Part shown: positions 1 through 11,485 of the stretch, one piece after another
Layout: each line of letters starts with the position of its first letter
How positions within the stretch are numbered: position 1 is the stretch's first letter
Assembly: GCF_022539315.1 (NCBI RefSeq)
Contig: NC_066319.1
Coordinates: 30,714,093-30,778,092 of the forward strand
Length of the DNA stretch: 64,000 bases
From: Serinus canaria
Lineage: Eukaryota > Chordata > Aves > Passeriformes > Fringillidae
Direction of reading: 5' to 3'
Translations under genes and position numbers: made by a program
The notes under the pieces: model-generated
The model's input: the letters and a program-made list of their open reading frames with translations, nothing else
Databases searched by the model: none
What the model was told of the DNA's origin: nothing

Positions 1-60
1 AATCAAATGCCTTAAGGACACTTCGTTCCAGCAATAGTGAAGTTTTTTTCTTGGTTTCAG

Positions 61-141
61 AAGGCAAACCAGGCAAAGATATTGAAGGATGCAATTTTAA
101 AAGCTGAAAAAAAAAATCAACACATTTTATTAATGTTTTGA
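61..141 (+). other. Candidate terminal exon (open frame after a strong 3' splice site)
   Basis: A T-rich tract ending in TTGGTTTCAG (up to base 60) is a good 3' splice site. The frame that starts directly after it is open for 26 codons, beginning KANQAKILKDAILKAEKKNQ, and stops with TGA at 139-141. The peptide is lysine-rich and looks helical or coiled-coil-like. No splice donor is visible before the stop, so if real this is a last coding exon. AATAAA-type hexamers follow near 617 and 755, which would fit a 3' untranslated region. I do not recognise the protein. The evidence is only a splice signal plus a short open frame, so a chance match is quite possible. Confidence 0.18.
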
Positions 142-1476
142 AAACCACACACATTTCAGATTACTTATTTTCAGCCTAATACTGAAGCCATTTTTCTAAA
201 CTTGCCCAGGGAAACTTATTGAAGTCAATAGAAGTTTTGCTCAGTGAGGACTGCAGGATTTGTTTCTAAGAAGCATTAAAATAATGTGTTTATTACTGAA
301 GCAGTAGCAAAATAAGCAGTCACTATGAATCATCCAAAATAACAGTTTCCTTTAAAGACTAGAAATTCAGGCAGATAATTCCATCAGATCTTTGTGGACT
401 TGGATAGAGTGGTCTTTGGTAGACATTTGGATAACCTACAAGAAGCATATGGGCATCTTAAGAAAAGAAGAGGCAAAGAATGGACTTCTCATCTGAGGTA
501 TGACCAGTGCTGTAACTAAGTGTGAGGGGATATTAAGGACAGGGGGAAATTTCTGCCAGGATGCAGGCAGAGTGAATTTCTGGAAGGAAACATGTTTTCA
601 CCAAAAGAAAAGGGAAAAAATAAACAAGGTGGAAAAAGAAGCCAACACTTTCCACTGAAAGAAAGAAAAACTATTAAAGGGAAAGAAGAGGTAAAAGAGG
701 AGCTGCTTTGCAGACTTGTCACTTCCTATTGCCCTTTTTGTTTGATGGAGTCAAAATAAAGGATTTACTTTTTACTTCTGTACTCAAAGGTTATCCTAAT
801 TTGCTCTTCTTTATTCATGTGCTTGCTTTTAAATTCTGCTTACTTTCAAGTTTCCATTGCCTTTCCTCCCATTAAAAGAGCATGTATGGATCTGGATTTC
901 ATATAGAAGAGTTCTTAAAATATTTCTTTTACTTTACAGCCCTCTCAAGAGACTGCAGATAAAGGTAAGCATTAGAAGAAAACCATATTCTAGCAAATAG
1001 TCTACTTTGTCTGATATTTGGTGTCTAATATCTGCAGTTTAAAGATGCATTTGAGGAAAGCACTGAAACTCCAATTCTTTGACAACATACCCAGAGGAAA
1101 ATGCATTTTCTAGTATTTGTTTATTTATTAAAGTTGTTCTTTCCTCTGATTCATTCCTTACGCTGGCATGTGTTAACTTTTCCTCTTTATTTGCTGAGTA
1201 CCTGATTTATGACTGGGGCTGCTAGACTTCATCACCGTACAGTACAGACAGTCTGGCAATAATTTGCTTTGTTTCTTGTGTCTCCTACATCCCTTGTTTA
1301 AGAAAGCATCAAAATTCTGGCCCACATATGTTCTATTGTAAATAGGCAAAGTTCAAAAACAAATTTATAAACATAAAAACACTGGGGAAAAAGGAACTTA
1401 CAGAAGTCAAATCAGCTACCAAAATTTAAAAAGCAAATACACAAAGTATGTTTGTTTTCATAGACTCGGCACTTGA
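142..1476. other. AT-rich unique sequence, no gene recognised
   Basis: Non-repetitive AT-rich DNA. The only points of note are AATAAA-like hexamers near 617 and 755 and the microexon-like segment at 940-964, listed separately. The small open frames here are at the length expected by chance. Confidence 0.7.
940..964 (+). other. Candidate 25-nt microexon
   Basis: The segment is bracketed by a pyrimidine-rich 3' splice site (TTTCTTTTACTTTACAG, ending at 939) and a strong donor (AAAG followed by GTAAGC, starting at 965). Read from its first base it encodes PSQETADK with one base left over, so inclusion would shift frame unless the neighbours compensate. Both splice sites are close to consensus. 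Of the short candidates on the plus strand this is the best-formed. No flanking exon is identified, so function and host gene are unknown. Confidence 0.2.
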
Positions 1477-1545
1477 GAATCATAGAATCACGGAATATTC
1501 TGAGTTGGAAGGGACCCACAGCAATCATCAGGTCCAACCCTTGAG
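1477..1545 (-). mobile_element. CR1 LINE 3'-end fragment
   Basis: GAATCATAGAATCACGGAAT followed by a GAGTTGGAAGGGACCCAC-type block is the reverse complement of the CR1 3' terminus, including the ATTCTATG-type terminal repeats. Only about 65-70 bp are recognisable. A CR1-tailed SINE shares this tail, so the parent element cannot be decided from so short a piece. Confidence 0.8.
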
Positions 1546-4500
1546 CTCTCATGTTATTTTTTAAATATTATTAAAAGCATCACAGGTTTCTTCAATAACC
1601 TCACAAGTGATCTCTATGAGCAATCACATTTCAAATTATAAATTCAGCAAATGTGTCTGCACTATATTTTCATGAAGAAATATACACCCAGTTTCATATG
1701 CAGAGCCTATCAACTTGTTTTCAATCACTGACATGCTAAATGATAGATCTGACACATTCCCAAGAGATTTAATCTGGGCAAGTATTTCCAGAGCTGAGAA
1801 AATTGCAGAAGCCAGAACACTGAACTCAAAGCCTCTCTGCTTGAGGACCCATCTGCCCCTTAAGTAGTACCTTAACAGGGTGCATGCTCATTGAAGAAAC
1901 CCTGAGATAGAAGGTATATCACAATATGGAATATTAGATTTCAGACACTCTTGGTACTGTCAAAGTAGTCAGTTTAGGTTACATAATCCTTCACAGACAA
2001 ATTAGTGCCATAATTTCAGTGTGTTTTTAAAGATATACATTGTCTTTCTTTATAAGTCCCACTCTCAGCAATACATTATTTTTGGAATTTTTCCTACCTG
2101 AGCTACAATATCAGTGAGAGGGGAACACAGACAATAAGTTCTTGTATTTAGATAACAACCAGAGTGGTGGCTAATCCCAGAGCACCAGTGTAGCTACATA
2201 AGATTTCTGGCACCTGTGCTTATTTTGGGGATATGGCCTCATACCAGTCTGTGTGCATGTATCAAAGTGCTACACAGCTGACCTTGTGCATTATCTCACA
2301 GACACTTACAAAGGTGAGCTTTGAAACAAAAATCTGTGTCCTGGAATGAATTGCTATTTTCCAGTAGAGGCAGATTTCAGTGATGAATACTATAGCTGGT
2401 TCAGAAAAGGGATAGAGGTCATCAGACAGACATTGACTATGGTAGCTTCCTAAAAGAAACTCTCAAGGCTGTTATAACCTGTCTAGAATTCCCTACAATT
2501 TACCCACATCAAGAAAAACAGAGTCATTTCAAGGTGGTGAATGGGTTTTCTGTCCTTACAACAACTTTCTTTTTAATAACTATTTTATCATGACCAATGA
2601 GAAGCACTCTCAAGCCAAATATGGGCCTGTTTTTGAGCAAATGGAAGTGTTTGTTTCTTAGATACAGGACGTAAATCAGACAGCCCTCACCCAAGAAAAT
2701 CCAATTGTTCTGTGACTGTAACATTCATCTGACACGAAAGTGTTCTGTCCTTGCATCAAATCAGGCAAACAAGGACTCTGCTTCTATTTTCCACTTCCTA
2801 GTATTGTCTATTGACTTATTGACTCTTCCAAGCATGACATGTCACTCCTTGGAGCACTTACACTCCTTCACTGAATTTCCTTCTCTCAAAATACATAAAA
2901 GTCCAAATAAAAGGACAACTGCAAGTACTTGCCTCATAAAGAGTTGAAAGATTCAAAAAAACTCAGTAGCTACCATTACACAGAACATTTCCAAAGCAGG
3001 TCTTTTCAGAGGACAATACCAACCTTCAAAAAGACTAAAGTTAAGGCAGAGTGAATAGAAAATGTTGGTCAGTTGAATCAGTTTCTCCATAGTGCCACTA
3101 TCAGTTCTCCAATGTAAAATGAATACAAGTGGACTCAGAAGTGAAGTTAGATCTGCCACAAAACAGAGGCTGCTGAGTCGAATAATATCAATCTCAAAAC
3201 TATAACTTGTTTACTGGGGGAGCCTGGGGACTGAGCACAAATACTAATCTCTTTCCAAAAGTGCAACACCCAAACAACTGAAAAAAACCCCCCAAAAAAC
3301 TAGTCCCTTTCTGGCCTTCACAGTCCAGACTTGCTTTGACAAGCTGAGAAGGAGACCATGCTCTTCTGGTCCTTCTCTGATGAAAACTTTCTACCATCTT
3401 TTTTATAGGTATAACTTTTGCCATCTGGAAAAATCACCACTGCATAAATGCTGTTGGGCAGTTTGACAGCTTTTTTCCAGCTGTGAATTGTCATTATTAG
3501 TTTAAAATAATAGTTTCCAATTATTCACAAAATTATTTATTATATAATAATCATGAAAATGAGGATTGATTTTGAGCCAATCCTGAGCAAAAACAGCCAA
3601 TCATCATTAAATGCAATCTTCAGTCTTTGAAGACTACTGGGTGTGTAGACCACTAGATTCTTTGACTGAATGAATTCAAGACTGATAGTAAGTGTATTAA
3701 ATATTCATAACTTCAAATTAGTGAAGATTAGCTTTAAATTTACTTTGGTTGCAAAATTACTAGTGATATCTCAAGTAGCAGAATTTTCAAAATGCAAAGG
3801 AGTACAAAATTTAATTTGAAATCTAAGTTAGACAACTATGATATTACTCAGTTACTTCTAGAATCAGAGCTGACCTACCATGTCCAAATTCAGGTGAGGA
3901 TTTATAAGTCCAGCACCTGAGAATTTGAAATCAAGCATTTTGGGAATGGTACGTTTAAAAGATTTGGGTCAGTCATTACATAATGATCTGAATGAGGGTT
4001 TTAAAACACTTTCACTGTTTTTCAAAAAACCACAAACAAATAGACATCAAACAAAAGAAAAACACCACAAGAAAACCCTACAATTTTGGGGCTTAGTTAT
4101 TTTGATTTTGTTGCATTTTAAATGAAATCAGTACTTGTTTGCATGAAGTCTAATGTTCACTCCCTCTTGCATTAAAATGTAATATCTACTGCTATCTACT
4201 GGTAGCACTATACTGACAAAAACCTTCCCTGACACTACCTCATCCCATTTAAATGATAGGCAGTGACTAGACACCATTTCCCTAAGGAATGTGAGCCAGT
4301 TTTCAATCATGAAATCCCATGGCAGCTTTTCAAAATACTTCCAAAGAGGTAAATAAATCCAATTGTTTATCACTTTAATTCTAGACTTTTAATGCTTTGT
4401 GTTGCCTATCTGATCTGTACCCAGAACAAAAGTTCTGGAAGCCATTAAGAGAGTAACTATGCAGCAAAGGCACAGAGTATTGCTGAGATTCAAGAACAAC

Positions 4501-5496
4501 TTTGGTTTGCTGCTTAGCTAGTTCGCTAGGGATGAGAAGGCCAACATGAAGAATGCTCAGCATCAACACTGCCTATTTTGATTTGAGGGCATAAAGGCTG
4601 TACAATGAGACACCCTCTCCTAACCACTGTCAGGATATATTTATTTACAGCTGGAATGATAATTACATGGATGGCTCTTCTAAGATGAAGTATGATTCCT
4701 CCTTTTCACTTTAAAGTAAGGGTGATCATACTAAATCTGTTATTACAAGTGGTATTTTCTTTTTCATGATACTATACAAGACTGCCAGCCTGCCAGCTCA
4801 GCAAAGATATCAACAAGCACTTGTTTTGTTGACCAGACAAATACAAGTGCATTTCAGTTTGAAAACTTCAGCATTTCAAAAACATACTTTTCAAGCAAAA
4901 GAATACACTTTTCCAAAGGAAGGAATACTTTTTAAGTGAGTTCTTCCAACTTCAGAGGGTGCTGAACTGTGTCAGAGGAAAGGTCCACTGCAGCAGTGTC
5001 CAGTCCAACCTGTGTCCTGTTCTGCAGGGATCAAGCATGTGACTTTCTATAAAGAAGCTTTAAAAAAAGTATTTTAGAATTTACTACAGACTCTCAGTGC
5101 TACAGTCCTAGATATACTCTAGAAATTCATTAGTCTCAGTAGAAAAAGTAGGATTTTTTTTATCTCTAGACATTTCTACAAACATGGAAAAGAAAAACCC
5201 TTCTGTTAATTTTAGAGAATGCTTTCGCCATAAATTAAAAAAAAAGGGCATATCTATATAGGAAAAAAAAACCCCATCTAAATAAGAAAAGTTTGAATAT
5301 CTGATATATCTGAATACCTGATATCAGGTAGAGGCCTGTCTAGAAGACTTACCTTTACTATCTGGCTTTCCCATATTATTTTCATGCACTAAGACCAGAT
5401 CTATTAATATAAACCAGGAATTACTTCCATGTGTTTCCATATAAAATATTCCCTCTTCTCATGTTTAATAAATTTCCTGTTTCAAGAGAAGTAAAC
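1546..5496. other. AT-rich unique sequence, no gene recognised
   Basis: No recognisable gene, RNA or transposon. A 12-nt segment at 2302-2313 sits between a CTCACAG and a GTGAGC but has a poor pyrimidine tract. A perfect 16-bp palindrome, TACCTGATATCAGGTA, lies at 5315-5330. A strong minus-strand donor (AAAG then GTAAGT) ends at 5352. The segment to its right, up to 5387, is open in one minus frame but has only a moderate acceptor. Confidence 0.7.
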
Positions 5497-5640
5497 TCCT
5501 TACTTCCCCTTTCCCTTCTATTTTTCACTTTCCCTCTCCTTTCCCACCTTTTCATCCTTTTTTCCCTCTCCTGCTTCTTTCTTTCTTTTTAACTTTCCTT
5601 TTATCATCTCCTTCTCATTTTTTTCTTTTCACTTTCTTCC
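5497..5640. repeat. Polypyrimidine / polypurine low-complexity tract
   Basis: About 144 bases with only about a dozen purines on the plus strand, built from CCTTT, TTTCTTTC and TCCC motifs; a weaker extension runs to about 5669. Such strand-asymmetric tracts can form triplex (H-DNA) structures and often vary in length. No fixed repeat unit is visible, so it is a degenerate low-complexity tract rather than a clean microsatellite. Confidence 0.85.
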
Positions 5641-5669
5641 ATGCTATGCCTTTTTTCTCTTTTCTATTT

Positions 5670-7980
5670 AAAAAAATATTATGCAAGGGCATAAGTACAT
5701 GTATAAAATAAAAATTTTAAAATTTCATTAACAGACTTTTCTCTGTCAGGTTCATCCTTTTAGAGTTTCTTCTTTAGAACACATTGTTGCAGTCCACCAT
5801 GATTTAAGAAAGCTGAGAAGTAAAACTAGAAAAATGGTATTAGCAAAATATAGAGACATGAAGGCTCAAGTTAACATCAAAAAAAAAAATACACTAAATA
5901 AAGTCCTAGTATACATAATTCAAGTTCACTATAAATATTTCCACACTCTTCCTGTCAAATAAATGTTGACATTCAGCACTGATGAATCGCTATGCTTCTT
6001 TAAATTTGGGTCTTGAAGATATCAATGTTTTCTTGTAAAATTTTATTTTGTCTTATGTCTTGTAGATGGTAGATGTAGATAGTTACACAGCCATCAAAGG
6101 GTAACTTTGAAGTCAGTTTCTTGAGCATACAAGGCAAAGTCAAAAGCCTGGCTACTGAAAAAACACTTCAGAACTCACAGTTCTGATACAGAAAACCAGA
6201 CAAGAAATAAAGTAAAGCTCATTGTACACATTTTTGTGTAAGTGTACGAACTAATCGTCATGCAGAATTGATTTGAAATTATCTCACAACACCTGATGCT
6301 CATTCTCGGTAATTAGACAGTACAGAGGACACAAGATTTTGCAAATTCCCAGTTGTATTTGTTTTAATTTGAGAGGCCATTCGCATTCAAGCAATCCTCT
6401 GTGTCCTAAGTCCATCTGAACATGAAAACATCACACAGCTCTATTTTTAAACAAGGTATTTCCCTTCCATTGTATGACTAAAGATTATGAAATCTGAGGA
6501 GAAAACAAACTAGCAGTTAGCTACAGTGTGACAGAGCCACTGTTATTTAAATGCTTAAATAGCACCCTGTGGTGCTACTGGTCAGTGGCATCTGGCTGGC
6601 ACCCTGCACTGAACCAAGTGCACCTCTGAGAGGAAAAGCACTGTAAAGAGGCATCACCTGCAAGGAACTAATTTTAAATGAAAATATAAATTTCAGGTTC
6701 ATCTTCCAAGTAAAAAGAGAGATGTCTGTAGAAGAAAATGGCTCATTTGTAAACTATACAAACCATATGGCTGCTCAGGAGTGAATATAGTCACATTCTG
6801 GTCCATACCATAAGAAATGGAGGAGTAAGCTGACTTAACCCCTCAGTTAAAAGACAAACAAAACATTTTATGAGAAATTGAGATATTGCATGAGATAGCT
6901 TCATGTGCTAGGACTCTCTAAAGTATATAATGAGTGTTGCTATTCCCCACTAAAACTTACCTGTCAGTTTTCTTAAGCATTTTCTTCACAAACCTGGTAT
7001 TCAGATTTAACAATAAAACAAAAAGAAAAAGTCCCATAAACTAGCTAGATAATATCCTAAGAATACAAAACTCTTCACCTTAGGGACATGAAGGAGCTTC
7101 CTTTTGTCTGTTGGTCAGATCGAAACTTCAAGATATGTATACCACTACACCTTTCCTTTAGGACTCCAGTAATCACTTCAGTTTTGTGTCAGACACGCAT
7201 ATTTAGTGATTTTTTTCAATGTTTGCCAGAAGTAAAATAACACAATACATCAAGCTATGAAGAAAAAAACATATAGATCCTTTAATTCATAAATCACAGG
7301 AATGCAGCTATGCAGAACCTATTGCTCTCAAAGACCACTTCCATATAGGATCACTCCTTATACATCTTTGGGGAAAATAAAAAATACATATTTAGGAATT
7401 ACATACTTAGAAATTGTCATGGAAATAAACCCACTGTAAAAAACCCATCCCACAAAACCTTCTGAACTTTGTTACTACAAAAGAAAATGAGATAAACTAT
7501 TTTATCCATAAACACACATAATTTTACTCATGCTTTTACCATGTGCAAGTCGGAAGATCAGTCATCTTATACCAGGCTAAACAAAAGGAACCAGAGGGAG
7601 GCATCAAGCCACCTCTCTGCTTCATTGCCTGAGACCACACCTGTGCCTGGCCAACATTTCTGTACAAATTTTAACATCCTGAAGTCTGCTCTAATTTACA
7701 CCATTTGGTGAAGTTCCAAAGGACCTGCCTTTGTGGCCATAGCTGACAGGGGCTCAGAAAAGCATCAGTCATGGCTCCAAGCTGACAGTGGCACCAAGAC
7801 AGAATACAGCTTTTCCTGGCTCTTTGCTAGAAGGCATCCCAACCACAATTCTAGAAAAATAGCAGGTATCAGAGTGGTGAAAAGTATTACTGATGGCAAT
7901 ATTTCTAGAGCTTTCTATTTTACCTTGTTTATAAACCTATATAAGCAATTAAACTCTGCATTAAACATGTACACTGTTAA
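5670..7980. other. AT-rich unique sequence, no gene recognised
   Basis: No transposon or gene recognised. It contains the minus-strand candidate microexon at 6961-6993 and a 96-codon plus-strand open frame (7733-8023, GTG start) without recognisable similarity or good splice context. Confidence 0.7.
6961..6993 (-). other. Candidate 33-nt microexon
   Basis: On the minus strand a T-rich tract (TTTTCTTTTTGTTTTATTG) and ATACCAG precede the segment. A perfect donor, ACAG followed by GTAAGT, ends it. One of three frames is open and reads FVKKMLKKTD; the other two hit stops. The pyrimidine tract lies some 20 bases upstream of the AG with no intervening AG, which is acceptable. The length is a multiple of three. 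No host gene is recognised. Confidence 0.18.
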
Positions 7981-8667
7981 AGAGAAAAGGGCTGGATCGA
8001 GAGACAGGAGAAGGAAAGTTTAAAAATATTTTTGTATTTTTCTTTCACAATGTGCAATATTGAAATTTCAGTTTGCTATTTATTTAACATTATTTCTCAT
8101 CATCTATCTTTGTTCTATGAAAGTGATGTCTGTATACCATTAAATGGATCTTCCTTTTTCCATAGAGATGTAAATATAAGATATAATTACAGGATTTCTT
8201 CTGCTGAAAACAGTCATACTTTACACCTTTTTTACTTGTACCCACTAGGTAGTGATTTTCTCTCTTACCCATGGATTACTCTTTCAAATCCACCATTCCC
8301 AACTATTCATTTGGTGGAGCACAGAAAGCTTTTTCAATCACTCATTTTTGCTGACCATGCACATGAGGTTGTGGAACTCAGCCTTGTCAACACAAGAGAT
8401 TTGTTTTGGTACAGTTTTATTGTAAATTTGAAATCATGCAGTTACAACCTTAAATGCAGATGTTTTGCTTTCAATACCACAAAACTTTTTGAAGTTTGTT
8501 TGCATCACATGGGAAGAGCTTTAGTTAAAGTAAGCAAATGCTTCTTCTCTAATAAAAGCGTTAGTGTAGGAGATAATATCCATCCAACATTTCAGATTAT
8601 TTGTCTCCTGCCCAAAGTCCTAGACAATGACGTGTTCCATGCAGTTATAGAAGCAGCATCCACATGA
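7981..8667 (+). other. Long open reading frame without recognised homology
   Basis: The frame is open from just after a TAA at 7978-7980 to a TGA at 8665-8667, about 228 codons. The first ATG is at 8050, which would give a 205-residue product ending AVIEAAST. In AT-rich DNA (about 7% stop codons per frame) I estimate well under one such run by chance in this window. The predicted protein is rich in F, S, H and C, has no clear domain, signal peptide or membrane segment, and resembles nothing I know. Two minus-strand frames across the same interval also have fewer stops than expected: one carries VPKQISCVDKAEFHNLM, another is open for 60 codons at 8090-8272. An alternative is therefore that the plus frame is the shadow of a decayed minus-strand coding sequence such as a transposase or retrocopy. 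I cannot decide between these. Confidence 0.25.
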
Positions 8668-10070
8668 CAGGTCTCAATTCTGCTTTAATTGGTTCAGATA
8701 ACATGGTTTCCTTTTAAACAGCATGCCTCTTTTTTTTTTTGTTCAATTTTTAAAAGAAAATATAACCTTTCAGATGAAATCTTACTCTAAGTCATTGAGT
8801 TGCTAAGAATCCTTCAAAAACTTGTTATAAAGACTCAGAAAGCCCCAGAAACTGGTAAAATTTATGTAGCAAATAATTTCTAATGTTGTGTTTCCAACAT
8901 GCATGGCATGTTCTTTTTATTTTGAGTCATCTAAGGAACAATAACATTGCATGCCCTGGTACTCAGTAAACAGTCCAAAGAGCCACTTCAAAAAAAATGC
9001 ACCGACAGGTACTGGGAGAGGAGATTCACATAGCAGAAAACTAAAGGAAAGCTTTCTAGGGGAAAATTCAGGTCCAAAACCATCAGATTTTTCCCACTCA
9101 ATAGGAAAAGAAGCCACTTGTCCAAAAAATACAAATGAAATTTACCATCTGAAAGAATTTATTTCCTTAGGACTTCAGTGACAGAATTATAACTCTGTCA
9201 CAGAATCCTGTAAGGAGTGATGGATCGATTATTTACATGTACATTGAGGAATTTAGATTAAAAATACTTTAATTAGCTAATTATATCTGCAAACATTTGC
9301 ACTATTTTTCTGTTTCATCTAATCTTTTTGCTCTGAAAACGCCATTTTCTGCATTTATTTCAATCTATAAAACATGGGGGTGAATAGTATTCGGTCATAA
9401 GTTGAAAAATGCTCATATTTCTTTTTACAGGAAAATTTCAGATAATAAAAGTTAAAACACTACTAGAAATGCAATTTTAAGTCTAGGAAAAGGTGGGTAG
9501 CTGCTGCTGATGTGAATGCTAAGCAAGCAAGTTTTTTTAAGAGTTTTTATCCCATAATTTTTAAGAGTTTAGGTAGGAGTACAGACCAATAGGTTTACAC
9601 AACACTAGTAAACAACAAGTCAAAAATTTTTTGCTCATCAGGCAACCACAAAATTCTTTTCTTAGAGCTACCATTGCTCAGTACTTGACCATTACATGGT
9701 CAAATAGAGACTCTAAACTAATTTTTGGTACCCCTGAATATCTTCAGAAAGCCTTATTGCTTTTAAATCATACTGCCTCATGCAACTGAAAACAGGGTGA
9801 AGCAAACGGAAATTGCATATTTTCTAAGCAACAGAATTCCACACTGCAATTCTAAACTAACCATCACTTAGTTGACAAGACAGTCTTAGAGTTCAAATTC
9901 CTTCTTTCCACTTGGACAATGTCCTACATTACATCCTTATTATTCATTTACTACCTTCTACAGGCCAATTCTGTTAACACTTTTAATTAAAGGATACCTG
10001 GAAAATGAAAAAGCAGATGGAAACAGCACTGGAATGCATTGCTCTGCCCCAAAACCCTTAATTATTTAAG
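8668..10070. other. AT-rich unique sequence, no gene recognised
   Basis: Short poly-T run near 8731; otherwise non-repetitive AT-rich DNA with only chance-length open frames. Confidence 0.7.
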
Positions 10071-11485
10071 GAATCATAGAATATCCTCAGCTGAAAGGGA
10101 CCTACAAAGACCACTGAATTCCACCTCCTGTCCCTGTACAGGACAACTCCAAGAATTACGCTATGTGCCTGAGAGCCCAAATGTTTCTTGAACTCTGTCA
10201 GGCTGGTGCTGTGACCACTTCCCTGTGGATCCTGTTTCAATGACCAAACACCCTCTGGGTGAAGAACCTTTTCCTAATATCCAGCATAAACGTCCCCTGA
10301 CATAACTTCAGATTATTTCCTCAGGTCCTGTCACTGGTCACCCCAGAGAAGAGACTGGTGCCTGCCCCTCTGCTTCCCCTCATGAGGAAGCTGGAGACAG
10401 TTTTGAAGTCTTCCCTCAGTCTCCTCCTGGATGAACAGACCAAGTGACCTCAGCCACTCGCATATGGCTTCCCCTCTAGACCTTCCCCATCTTCATCTAC
10501 CCTTCATGTCCTCTTCTGGACTCTCTCTAAAAAGTCACTGCTCTTCTTATGCTTACATAAGGTGACACCTTCCCAGAGCAGAGCAGAGCAGAGCAGAGCA
10601 GAGCAGAGCAGAGCAGAGCAGAGCAGAGCAGAGCAGAGCAGGATAATGCTCTTCCTTGCCTGTCTGTGATGCTGTACCTGATGCACCCCAGGACACGGCT
10701 GGCCCTCCTGGCTGCCAGGGCTCTGCTGACTCATGTTCAGCTTGCCACAGATCCCGACCACCAGGTCCTGCTCCACAGTGCTGCTTCTCAGCCTCTCCAT
10801 TCCCCTGTCTGTCCATACATCCAGGGTTGCTCCATCCCAGGGAAAGAATATGGCACTTTCCCTTGTTGAATTTCATATGGCTGATGATTGCACAGTCCTC
10901 TGATTTGTCAAGGTTTTTCTGCAGGGCCTCCCTGCATTTGAGGGAGTCAACAGCTCCTCCCAGTTTAGTATCATCTTTAAACATACCTAGTACACATTCC
11001 AGGTCTGTGTTCAAGTCATTTCCCCAAAATGGAACCCTCCAGAACCCCATAGGAACTACTAACAGGTAGCCAGTCATGTCACCCCATTTTGCATCCAACC
11101 CATGAACCAGCTCTCACCCATCACACGATGTGTTTATCCAGATCTAGATTGGAGATTTTACCCAAAGGGATACTGTGAGACACAGTATCAAAAGATTTAC
11201 TGAAATTTGTAAATATTAGATCAACTGGCTTCCCTTGATCAGCTAGGTGGGTTACCTTGTCATAAAAGGAAATCAGGCTTGATAAGCAGGACTTTCCCTT
11301 CATGAAGCTGTGCTGGTTGTGATCGATGACTTTGTGATTGATGACTGTGTTGTCTTTCAGGTGTTTTCCAATAACTGCTAGAATAATAATCTCCAGAATT
11401 TTACCAAACACTGAAGTATTACTGACAGGCCTGTAGTTTTCAGGATCATTCCTCTCACCCTTTATAAAACTGGGACAACATTAAG
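10071..11485 (-). mobile_element. CR1 LINE, 3' half with decayed reverse transcriptase
   Basis: Read on the minus strand, this is the 3' part of a CR1 retrotransposon: most of the RT domain, then the 3' terminus, which appears on the plus strand as GAATCATAGAATATCC from 10071. The most 5' piece (about 11121-11411) contains HSFMKGKSCLSSLISFYDKV and FSKSFDTVSHS, matching the CR1 RT fingers and palm. Further on, FKDDTKLGG at about 10955-10981 replaces the catalytic FADD box, with lysine at the alanine position. NMSQQ and FLERVQKRT blocks follow. The coding sequence occupies at least three frames, so it has frameshifts near 11100 and again near 10800. A pentanucleotide array interrupts it at 10574-10641. 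The 5' end is truncated, as is usual for CR1. It cannot encode a working enzyme. Confidence 0.93.
10574..10641. repeat. (CAGAG)n microsatellite, about 13.6 copies
   Basis: A perfect CAGAG pentamer array of 68 bp. On the CR1 coding strand it reads CTCTG repeats, translated as LCSAL repeats in all three frames because five is not a multiple of three. Its position corresponds to the CR1 RT segment that normally reads roughly PLYSALVR, and recognisable CR1 coding resumes at FLERVQKRT. The array therefore appears to have grown from CTCTGCTCTG-type codons inside the element after insertion. Confidence 0.97.

Noticed and set aside
4975..5040. Possible CR1 3' end (CAGTCCAACCTGTGTCCTG)
   Set aside because: Only one short block resembles CR1, and no ATTCTATG-type terminus or neighbouring coding block is present.
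10656..11069. 137-codon plus-strand frame
   Set aside because: It is the antisense shadow of CR1 reverse transcriptase.
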